A stretch of 47,591 nt of DNA from Peptoniphilus sp. (GTDB taxonomy: Bacteria; Bacillota; Clostridia; Tissierellales; Peptoniphilaceae): assembly GCF_022767005.1 (NCBI RefSeq), contig NZ_JALEOV010000009.1:1-47591 (forward strand), given 5' to 3'. This document shows positions 25,234 through 32,052 of this stretch, piece after piece (the stretch's first letter is position 1; every line of letters begins with the position of its first letter). The notes beneath the pieces were generated by a model, which saw nothing but the letters and a program-made list of their open reading frames with translations, was not told the DNA's origin and did no database searches. A program made the position numbers and the translations under genes.

Positions 25234-25911
25234 ATGTTTTACGAACCTAAAAAAAATAATCATGGTCTTAAAAAAAATCCATTTAAATCATGTACAGTAC
25301 CTAGAGCAATTGGCTGGATTTCTACAAAAAATCCTGATGGAACAGATAATATTGCGCCATATTCACAGTTTACTAACTTAACTTTTGACCCACCACTAGT
25401 ATTATTTTCAGCTAATCAAAATGTTTTTGACGATAGAAAAAATACTGTAAAAAATATTGAAAGAACTGGTGAATTTGTTTACAACATGGTTTCAGAAGAT
25501 CTTGCAGAAGCAATGAACAAATCATCAATTGCAGAATTACCTAAAGGATTTAAAGATAAGTTTGAATACTGTGGGCTTGAAAAAGTTAGTTCAGAAATTG
25601 TTGATGTAGCAAGAGTTAAGGCTTCACCCGTTCAATACGAAATTAAATATGTTCAAACATTAAGACTTCCAGGTATCGACAAAATTAACACAATTGATAT
25701 TATAATTGGAGAAGTTGTTGGAATTCATATTAAAGACAGATTTATAACAGAAGAAGACAAGGTTGATGTAACAAAAATTAGACCAGTTGCAAGACTTGGT
25801 TACTTTGACTTCACTGTTGTAGATAATTCTTTCACTATGGACACTCCAAAAATTGATCCAGCAAAACAAGCTCTTGTTGACAAAGGACTTGAGGGTATTG
25901 CTGGAAAATAA
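25234..25911 (+). CDS. Flavin reductase family protein (FMN-binding split barrel)
   Basis: A 225-residue flavoprotein of the flavin-reductase-like split-barrel family. Typical features are the N-terminal PRAIGWISTKNPDGTDNIAPYS, where the start of the barrel binds FMN, then PPLVLFSANQNVFDDRKNTVKNIERTGEFVYNM. The family reduces or binds flavin, and some members act on aromatic or sulfur compounds. The gene follows yjiH with AAAGGAGAG before the ATG. No own promoter is seen, and a terminator follows. Confidence 0.9.
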   Translation: MFYEPKKNNHGLKKNPFKSCTVPRAIGWISTKNPDGTDNIAPYSQFTNLTFDPPLVLFSANQNVFDDRKNTVKNIERTGEFVYNMVSEDLAEAMNKSSIAELPKGFKDKFEYCGLEKVSSEIVDVARVKASPVQYEIKYVQTLRLPGIDKINTIDIIIGEVVGIHIKDRFITEEDKVDVTKIRPVARLGYFDFTVVDNSFTMDTPKIDPAKQALVDKGLEGIAGK

Positions 25912-25943
25912 TTTAATATTTTTTTATAAATGAAAATTAATAA

Positions 25944-25975
25944 GGCGTGGTATATTTAATGCTACGCCATTTTTA
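25944..25975 (+). terminator. Terminator between the flavin reductase and glsA
   Basis: GGCGT (25944-25948) pairs with ACGCC (25964-25968) around a partly paired loop, followed by ATTTTT. It lies just before the stop of the convergent glutaminase gene and may serve both. Confidence 0.75.
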
Positions 25976-26896
25976 ATAAATTGATAAATCTAGTTTTTCT
26001 GATAAGTATTCTAGCATTCTAACGCCACTGTAAGAGTTGCCATGTTTATCAAGCCTTGGTGCGTATACTGCAAGTCCTGTTTTATTTCTTGAAGCAGTAA
26101 CTATTCCTCCACCCACTCCAGATTTAGCAGGTAGTCCAACTCTTATTGCAAAATCTCCTGAATAGTCATAAGTTCCGCAAGTTGCCATAAGTGCTCTTAA
26201 AACTTCTGATTCTTTCTTTGTAACAATTTCTCTACCCTCGAGATCCATTCCATTGTTAGAAATTACATAAGACATATGTGCTAAGTTTTCAGTATTTACA
26301 AGAATTGAACATGATTTAAAATATGTATCTAATACTTCTTCGACCTTTGTATCGCTTGGCAAAATTTCCTTAGCTAGCATTAAATAAATTAGCGTCCTGT
26401 TAGTAAAGGAAGATTCTTTTTCTGATTGGGCAATTTCTCTGCTATAATCAACTTTTTCTCCTAGAAATTCTCCCGCTTTTTCAAGTATTACATCAAAAGT
26501 TTTTTCTCTATAAACATTATATAAAATAGCTACTATAATAATTGCACCAGCATTTATGAAGGGATTAACTGGAATTCTTTTTTCTGAAAGTTCTAGTTCT
26601 ATAACAGAATTAAAAGGTTTTGCAGATGGTCTTACGCCAACATATTTTTTAAGCTCTGATAATCTATAATTTTTCATTGCAAGTGCGTATAAAATTACTT
26701 TTACAATAGATTGGATTGAATATTTGACTTTAAAGTCGCCTACACTAAAAAGCTCTCCATCTTCAATTTTTGAAATTGCAATCTTATTGGGGTCAACTTT
26801 TGCAAGCTCAGGAATATAATTTGCAACAGCTCCTTCATGCAAATATTTTCTGCCTATATTAAGAGCTTCTTCTAAAACTTCTTCTGTAAAAATCAT
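25973..26896 (-). CDS. glsA: Glutaminase
   Basis: A 307-residue serine-dependent glutaminase that converts glutamine to glutamate and ammonia. The catalytic SxxK is visible as QSIVK (Ser63, Lys66), and NPFINAGAI and PAKSGVGGGI are the other two signature blocks. The length fits the family. The ATG at 26896 has GTGAG a few bases upstream; an in-frame ATG 15 codons earlier shows no ribosome-binding site and gives a poor N-terminus. It appears to be monocistronic. In an amino-acid-fermenting organism it would feed glutamate catabolism, and in other bacteria it also aids acid tolerance. Confidence 0.93.
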   Translation of the reverse strand: MIFTEEVLEEALNIGRKYLHEGAVANYIPELAKVDPNKIAISKIEDGELFSVGDFKVKYSIQSIVKVILYALAMKNYRLSELKKYVGVRPSAKPFNSVIELELSEKRIPVNPFINAGAIIIVAILYNVYREKTFDVILEKAGEFLGEKVDYSREIAQSEKESSFTNRTLIYLMLAKEILPSDTKVEEVLDTYFKSCSILVNTENLAHMSYVISNNGMDLEGREIVTKKESEVLRALMATCGTYDYSGDFAIRVGLPAKSGVGGGIVTASRNKTGLAVYAPRLDKHGNSYSGVRMLEYLSEKLDLSIY

Positions 26897-27019
26897 TATT
26901 CTCACGCCTTTAATTTTATTTGGGATTGTTTTCCCGGTCATAATAGGTTACCATATCACAAAATTTTTTTCAATCTATTTCTAAAACTATATCCTTAAAA
27001 TTACATACTATTTTATATT

Positions 27020-27059
27020 TACAAAAACTGCTAAAGGACCTAAAAGCACCTTAGGTCCT
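27020..27059 (-). terminator. Hairpin after msrAB, probable terminator
   Basis: On the minus strand AGGACCTAA (27059-27051) pairs perfectly with TTAGGTCCT (27043-27035) around a 7-base loop. The T run follows only after TTAGCAG, so it may be a weak terminator. It lies 17 bases past the msrAB stop. Confidence 0.6.
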
Positions 27060-27076
27060 AACATCATAACAATTTT

Positions 27077-28018
27077 TTATTTAACAAAAATTTTGTAATC
27101 ACAATATCCTCTTTCATCCATTTCTTCATAGGGAATAAATTCAAGTGCTGCACCATTTATGCAATACCTAAGTCCACCTTTATCTACTGGACCGTCATCA
27201 AATACATGACCAAGATGTGAATCCGAAGATTTTGATTTAACTTCAGTACGAATCATTCCAAAGGAAGTATCTTTTATTTCATCTAAATAATTTGAAACAA
27301 TGGGACGAGAAAAAGAAGGCCATCCGCAACCTGCGTCGAATTTGTCAGTTGATGAAAAAAGAGGTTTCTTTGAAAGTTTATCGACATAAATTCCCCTTCT
27401 ATATTCTTTATTAAGTTCACTAGTAAAAGGTCTTTCAGTGCCTGCCTTTTCCATTACATCATAGGAGATATCGTCTAAAAATTCCCTTTTGTTTTTCTCA
27501 ACAAATTTTCTATCATCGTCTATTATTGGGTCTTCAGCTAAATTTAAATTTACATGGCAATATCCATTAGGATTTTTATCTAAATAATCTTGATGATAAT
27601 CCTCTGCTTTAACAAAATTTTTTATAGGAGAGATTTCAACAGCAACTTTTCCTATTTTTTCTTCCTCATATTCTATAAAATCTTTTACAATTTCTTTAGA
27701 ATTAGTATCTTCTTCATCCCAATAAATTCCAGTGCGATATTGTCTTCCAATGTCATTACCTTGTCTATTTATAGATTTTGGATTTATAATCCTAAAATAA
27801 TGTAAAAGAATCTCAGTTAAAGAAATTCTAGAGAAATCATAATAAATTTTTACAGTTTCTGCGTGATCTGTCCTTGATACAATTTCATAATTAGTTTCAT
27901 CGCTGTCGCCATTTGCATATCCTACAACAGTTTTAACAATTCCCTTTATTTTTTTTAAATAGGCTTCTGTTCCCCAAAAACATCCGCCTGCTAAATATAT
28001 AACTTTAATATTTTTCAT
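27077..28018 (-). CDS. msrAB: Bifunctional methionine sulfoxide reductase MsrA/MsrB
   Basis: A 313-residue fusion. The N-terminal half is MsrA, with the catalytic motif GGCFWG (Cys13) and the YHQDYLDKNP block. The C-terminal half is MsrB, with DAGCGWPSF, SDSHLGHVF and the catalytic RYCING (Cys286). The two halves repair the S and R forms of oxidised methionine. No signal peptide is present, so it acts in the cytoplasm. GGTGAT precedes the ATG. It is monocistronic, divergent from the zinc-uptake genes. Confidence 0.95.
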   Translation of the reverse strand: MKNIKVIYLAGGCFWGTEAYLKKIKGIVKTVVGYANGDSDETNYEIVSRTDHAETVKIYYDFSRISLTEILLHYFRIINPKSINRQGNDIGRQYRTGIYWDEEDTNSKEIVKDFIEYEEEKIGKVAVEISPIKNFVKAEDYHQDYLDKNPNGYCHVNLNLAEDPIIDDDRKFVEKNKREFLDDISYDVMEKAGTERPFTSELNKEYRRGIYVDKLSKKPLFSSTDKFDAGCGWPSFSRPIVSNYLDEIKDTSFGMIRTEVKSKSSDSHLGHVFDDGPVDKGGLRYCINGAALEFIPYEEMDERGYCDYKIFVK

Positions 28019-28345
28019 AAAATCACCAGTAATACTATACCCAAATTTTATAAAATCAATTTCTAAACAATAATAATTATTATTTATTAAATAAATTTTA
28101 ATAAATACTTTAATATATTTCTTTTTAAATTGATAAACTATGTATTAAGTGATAATTTATATCAATTTATGATTTGTTTTATTTTATGAAATTTTAAGCT
28201 TTAATAAAAATCTTTGACATATTTTCAAATAATAAATCCCATAAACTTTTTAATAATATAATTTTACTGATTTTAATTATAAAATTTAGCTAATTTTCAT
28301 ATCTTAATCTTAAACAAAATCAAAACTTAATAATTAGGAGGAATT
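28019..28345. other. 327-base divergent intergenic region, msrAB/zinT
   Basis: Very AT-rich. It holds a 16-base perfect palindrome AATAATAATTATTATT (28069-28084), about 50 bases before msrAB, and a TTGACA at about 28213, for which the expected -10 is poor. The palindrome could be a Fur-family (PerR/Zur) operator, but being all A/T it could also be chance. No gene is seen. Confidence 0.4.
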
Positions 28346-28996
28346 ATGAAGAAAAATTTTAAAATGTCCTTAGCTGTTGTTCTCATGTCTTCAGCTTTAC
28401 TTGTTGCTTGTAATAAAAACAACTCAAGCAATTCGACAGATAATGCAAGTCCAAAGGAAAACAACACTAAGGTAGAACAAAATGTAACTGCCAAGAATGG
28501 TGAAGAGAAATCTCAAGATGTTGCTCTTTCTGATTGGTCTGGTGAATGGAATAGTATTGCAAATTATATTGACGACGCAGGTTTAAAGGGAGCCTACGAG
28601 GAAGTTGCTAAGAGAGATAATATTACAGAAGAGCAAGCTAAGAAAAATTTTGCTGACCATGTTGCTGTTGATTTCGGTGCAATGAAAGTTGATGAGGATA
28701 GCATTACATTTTTCTCTAAACCTGGTGGAGAAGAAATAGAAAAAGCTAATTTCAAATATGTTGACAAACATCCTATGGAACATGGCGGAAAAACACTTTA
28801 TTGGTATGAATTTTCTTCTAATGGAAAATATCCTACAATTTTAATGATGCCTGTCCATGGCGAAGACCATATGCCACACTTCCACTTGAGAGTAGGCGGA
28901 ACTGCAGAAGAAATGTTAGCAAAAGACACCTGGTATCCTACTTTTGTAAGTCCAACAGTTACAATAGATCAAGTTTACGAAGAAGTTGCTGAATAA
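28346..28996 (+). CDS. zinT: ZinT-domain zinc-binding lipoprotein
   Basis: A 216-residue lipoprotein. The signal peptide ends LLVAC, with the lipidated Cys at 22; a Ser/Asn-rich linker (about 23-58) leads to a ZinT/YodA domain from LSDWSGEWNSI (residue 61 on) to the C-terminus. The metal-ligand stretch HGEDHMPHFHLR (His171, 175, 178, 180) is typical of ZinT, which captures zinc outside the cell and hands it to ZnuABC. AGGAGG precedes the ATG. A hairpin with T tract separates it from znuA, 59 bases away; that spacing suggests partial read-through. In other Firmicutes ZinT is often fused to the C-terminus of AdcA, but here it is separate. Confidence 0.92.
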   Translation: MKKNFKMSLAVVLMSSALLVACNKNNSSNSTDNASPKENNTKVEQNVTAKNGEEKSQDVALSDWSGEWNSIANYIDDAGLKGAYEEVAKRDNITEEQAKKNFADHVAVDFGAMKVDEDSITFFSKPGGEEIEKANFKYVDKHPMEHGGKTLYWYEFSSNGKYPTILMMPVHGEDHMPHFHLRVGGTAEEMLAKDTWYPTFVSPTVTIDQVYEEVAE

Positions 28997-29012
28997 TATT
29001 TTATCTTTTTCT

Positions 29013-29041
29013 TATCCTCGATTTTTATCGGGGATATTTTT
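29013..29041 (+). terminator. Intrinsic terminator between zinT and znuA
   Basis: TATCCTCGAT (29013-29022) pairs with ATCGGGGATA (29027-29036), including one G-T, around a 4-base loop, followed by TTTTT. No clear promoter fits in the 15 bases before znuA, so partial read-through would give less znuABC than zinT. Confidence 0.75.
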
Positions 29042-29055
29042 CTGAGAGGAGTAAT

Positions 29056-30351
29056 ATGTCAAAAATAATAAAAATTATGTTGGTAATTCTATTGGCATCT
29101 TCTTTAATTTCTTGCGAAAAAGAAAAAAATACAATAGATAAGCCTATAATCTACACTTCTTTTTATCCAGTTTATAGTCTTACTAAAAGTGTAGTTGGCG
29201 ATACTGTTGACCTTAAAATGTTTATGCCAAAAAATCAAGATCCTCATTTATGGGAACCTACTCCTAAAAAAATTAAAGAATTATCTAAGGCAGATCTTTT
29301 AATAATAAATGGAGCAAACTTAGAACATTGGTCAGATTCTATTTCAAAAACTCTTCCAAATTTAGATATTCTAAACTTGGCAAGTGGTGTAAATCTTATT
29401 TCTTATAAAGGTGCTGCAGCAATCGGCGACTTTCAATACATGGTTATGGGTGATTTCGATACAGAAACTTACTCCTTTGATTTTGGACACACTCACGAAG
29501 AAAATATGAGAATTGCATTTTTATATTGCGACAAAAAGTATTCTGAAAGGGAACTCGTTAAAATTGGAAGAAAATTAATGGAAAATACTGGCGAAGATAT
29601 TCCACAAAAACACTTAATTAACGTAGAGAATAGAAAAGTCTATAAGCTGGAGATGGGGCATGAACATGGCGAAATTTATTACAAGTTGCCTAAAAAAGGT
29701 GAGTGGATAATGTTTAGCGACAGAGTTTCCACAGACTTACTTTCATATAAAATGCTTGACCTACATGGCAATGACCTCAATTTAAAGGTCTTGCGAGACA
29801 CTTCCACTACTAATGAGGATAAAATAACCTATGATCCTCATTCATGGATGAGCATTAGAAATGCAAAAAGATATGTCAATGATATTGAATACAAAATGAG
29901 CCAATTATATACTGAAAATAAAAACATTTATAGAAAGAATGCTTCAAAAACTTTGAGAGAGCTCACAGCTTTAGACTATAAATATAGAGATCTCTTTAAA
30001 AATACAAAGAGAAAAGAATTTATAGTAAGTCATTTTGCTTTTGCATACTTGGCAAAAGACTTTGATTTAATTCAATATCCATTACAAGGACTCACAAACG
30101 CAGATTCTCCAAGCATTAAAAAGCTTATAAAGGTCATTGAAGATTCTAAGTCTAGACATATTAATACTATTTTCTATGAATATGGAATGCCCAAAAATGG
30201 AGCAGATATTATTGCAGAAGAAATTGATGCCGATTTAAAGGGGCTTATTTCTATGGAATATATAAATAAAGATATTGAAAATGACATTGGCAAAGATTAT
30301 ATTGACATGATTGAATACAATTTAAAAACTATTTATGATTCATTGAGGTGA
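29056..30351 (+). CDS. znuA: Zinc ABC transporter substrate-binding lipoprotein with large inserted region
   Basis: A 431-residue cluster A-I metal-binding lipoprotein (lipobox LISC, Cys20). The metal ligands appear in order: DPHLWEPTP (His64), DPHSWMS (His261), VSHFAFAYLA (His326) and FYEYG (acidic, near 375). Between the first and second ligands, about residues 113-258, is an insertion of some 145 residues; in typical ZnuA/AdcA this loop is short and His-rich. The insert has its own GHTHEEN and GHEHGE motifs and reads like a separate domain. The gene starts 12 bases before a typical spacing of GAGGAG. It precedes znuC with 3 bases between, and with znuCB makes a zinc importer. Confidence 0.92.
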   Translation: MSKIIKIMLVILLASSLISCEKEKNTIDKPIIYTSFYPVYSLTKSVVGDTVDLKMFMPKNQDPHLWEPTPKKIKELSKADLLIINGANLEHWSDSISKTLPNLDILNLASGVNLISYKGAAAIGDFQYMVMGDFDTETYSFDFGHTHEENMRIAFLYCDKKYSERELVKIGRKLMENTGEDIPQKHLINVENRKVYKLEMGHEHGEIYYKLPKKGEWIMFSDRVSTDLLSYKMLDLHGNDLNLKVLRDTSTTNEDKITYDPHSWMSIRNAKRYVNDIEYKMSQLYTENKNIYRKNASKTLRELTALDYKYRDLFKNTKRKEFIVSHFAFAYLAKDFDLIQYPLQGLTNADSPSIKKLIKVIEDSKSRHINTIFYEYGMPKNGADIIAEEIDADLKGLISMEYINKDIENDIGKDYIDMIEYNLKTIYDSLR

Positions 30352-30354
30352 TAT

Positions 30355-31029
30355 ATGAAGGCAATAGAAATAAAAAATGCCTGCTTTTCCTATGATAGAG
30401 ATCCTATATTGGTTGATTTGAATTTAATTGTTAAAAATAAAGAAAAAATCACTATCATCGGTGGAAATGGCGTTGGAAAAACAACTTTAATAAAAATAAT
30501 TGTGGGTGAACTTAAACTTGACAGTGGCAGCATTAAAATTTTTGAGGAAGATTTTAATACTGATTTACTAAAAAGAATTGGCTATGTGCCACAATCGCAA
30601 AAGGAAAATTTATATACTTTTCCAATTACCGTTAAGGAACTTGTAACCTTGCAGTTATACGACAGTCTTGGCATGTTTAAAATACCGAGAAAAGAACATT
30701 ACCTCAAGACTATGAATTTATTAAAAAAAATGAACTTAGAAAAATATGCTGACTATCCCATAAGAGAATTATCAGGTGGACTTAGACAAAGGGTAGTAAT
30801 AACTCGCGCTCTTATGAATGATCCCGATATTTTAATATTTGACGAACCAACTTCTGGCGTCGACGAAAATTCCAAGGCACAGTTTGCAAAAACTATTGAA
30901 GAATTAAACGAAAAATTTGACGTTTCAATAATTTTAATAACACATGAATTGGACTGGATAAAGAATAATTTAAAAATGGACTCTATTTATGAACTAAAAA
31001 AGGGAGGTCTTGTAGATGTTACAATATAG
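30355..31029 (+). CDS. znuC: Zinc ABC transporter ATP-binding protein
   Basis: A 224-residue ABC ATPase: Walker A GGNGVGKTT, Q-loop near GYVPQSQ, the signature as LSGGLRQR, Walker B ILIFDEPTSGVD and the switch histidine in LITHELDWI. It powers uptake with the ZnuB permease and ZnuA binding protein. It begins 3 bases after znuA and overlaps znuB by 14 bases. The size fits the ZnuC/AdcC group. Manganese systems look alike, but the neighbouring ZinT argues for zinc. Confidence 0.93.
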   Translation: MKAIEIKNACFSYDRDPILVDLNLIVKNKEKITIIGGNGVGKTTLIKIIVGELKLDSGSIKIFEEDFNTDLLKRIGYVPQSQKENLYTFPITVKELVTLQLYDSLGMFKIPRKEHYLKTMNLLKKMNLEKYADYPIRELSGGLRQRVVITRALMNDPDILIFDEPTSGVDENSKAQFAKTIEELNEKFDVSIILITHELDWIKNNLKMDSIYELKKGGLVDVTI

Positions 31030-31861
31030 CTTTATGATTAGAACTCTTTTAGTATCAGTTATGATTTCCATAATAATACCACTTATTGGAATAGTAATAG
31101 TAAATCGTGGCACTGCCATGATTGGAGATGCCCTTTCCCACGTATCTCTGGCAGGAGTTGCTATTGGTCTTATTTTTTCTATTAATCCACTAATAGGTGC
31201 AATAATAGCTTGTATTATAGGTGCCTTTTCAATTGAAAAAATAAGAAAAAAATTTCCTCAGTTCGGCGATATGGCAACTGCTATTATAACTTCAGTAGGT
31301 CTTGGACTTGCAGCAGTGCTTTCAGATTTTTCTCCTGGAGGAAATAGCTTTGATGCTTATTTATTTGGAAGCATTGCATCTGTTTCTAATGTTGATGTAG
31401 TAATAGTCCTTATAACCTTTATTTTTGTAGTTGCAATATCTTTTGTTTATTATTTTGGACTCTTGAGCATAGCTGTAGATAAACAACTTGCAAAGATGAG
31501 TGGAGTTAATGTAGAAAGAATAAATGCAATTTTCACCTTCCTTTCTGCAATTACTATTGCACTTTCATCAAAGATAATTGGTGCACTTATGGTAACATCG
31601 CTAATAGTTTTACCTGTGGCATCCTCACTTTTAATAAGTAGAAGCTATAAAAAAACTTTTTTAAATACCATAGTCTTGGGAATTGTCTACACTCTTTTAG
31701 GCGTAACTCTTTCTTATTACTTTGATGTAAAACCAGGTGGTTCAATTGTAATAATTGCATCCTTAGGAATGTTAATATGTCTACTTATTTCAAAAATTAA
31801 TCATAAAAATAATTCTAAAATTTTTTCAAAAATTCAAAATACTGATATCTGTAAAGTTTAA
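31016..31861 (+). CDS. znuB: Zinc ABC transporter permease
   Basis: A 281-residue ABC-3 family permease with about 8 hydrophobic helices. The N-terminal RGTAMIGDALSHVSLAGVAIG is the hallmark block. A C-terminal stretch, KIIGALMVTSLIVLPVASS, forms the metal path. GGGAGG upstream of the ATG lies in the end of znuC. The stop codon is inside the terminator stem. Together with znuA and znuC it forms a full importer. Confidence 0.93.
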   Translation: MLQYSFMIRTLLVSVMISIIIPLIGIVIVNRGTAMIGDALSHVSLAGVAIGLIFSINPLIGAIIACIIGAFSIEKIRKKFPQFGDMATAIITSVGLGLAAVLSDFSPGGNSFDAYLFGSIASVSNVDVVIVLITFIFVVAISFVYYFGLLSIAVDKQLAKMSGVNVERINAIFTFLSAITIALSSKIIGALMVTSLIVLPVASSLLISRSYKKTFLNTIVLGIVYTLLGVTLSYYFDVKPGGSIVIIASLGMLICLLISKINHKNNSKIFSKIQNTDICKV

Positions 31862-31880
31862 CTTTGCAGATATTTTTTTA
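31845..31880 (+). terminator. Intrinsic terminator after znuB
   Basis: ATATCTGTAAAGT (31845-31857) pairs with ACTTTGCAGATAT (31861-31873) with one G-T, then six or more T. It includes the znuB stop codon. Confidence 0.9.
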
Positions 31881-31942
31881 TGAAAATTAAATACAATAAT
31901 TTTAATTGCTATTTACCAAAATCATTGTACTTTATTAAAACA

Positions 31943-31971
31943 TTGACACTATGATATTCTGGTGGTAATTT
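31943..31971 (+). promoter_or_regulatory. Promoter of the SLH dipeptidase gene
   Basis: TTGACA (31943-31948), a 17-base spacer, then TAATTT (31966-31971). This predicts a transcript start near 31979 and a 5' leader of about 75 bases. Confidence 0.7.
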
Positions 31972-31978
31972 ATATTTA

Positions 31979-32036
31979 TAAATTCTCTTTAAATTTGTAT
32001 TTATACATAAGGAAAACATTTTATAAAGAGAAATTT
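31979..32036 (+). promoter_or_regulatory. Stem-loop in the 5' leader of the SLH dipeptidase
   Basis: AAATTCTCTTTA at the predicted 5' end pairs with TAAAGAGAAATTT just before the ribosome-binding site AAGGAGG, with one bulged base. It encloses about 30 bases. It may stabilise a highly expressed mRNA or tune translation. Confidence 0.45.
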
Positions 32037-32052
32037 TTATAAGGAGGTTGCT

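Noticed and set aside
28069-28084. 16-base palindrome AATAATAATTATTATT as a PerR/Zur operator
   Set aside because: It consists only of A and T in a very AT-rich gap, so chance is likely. It is kept only as a note in the intergenic entry.
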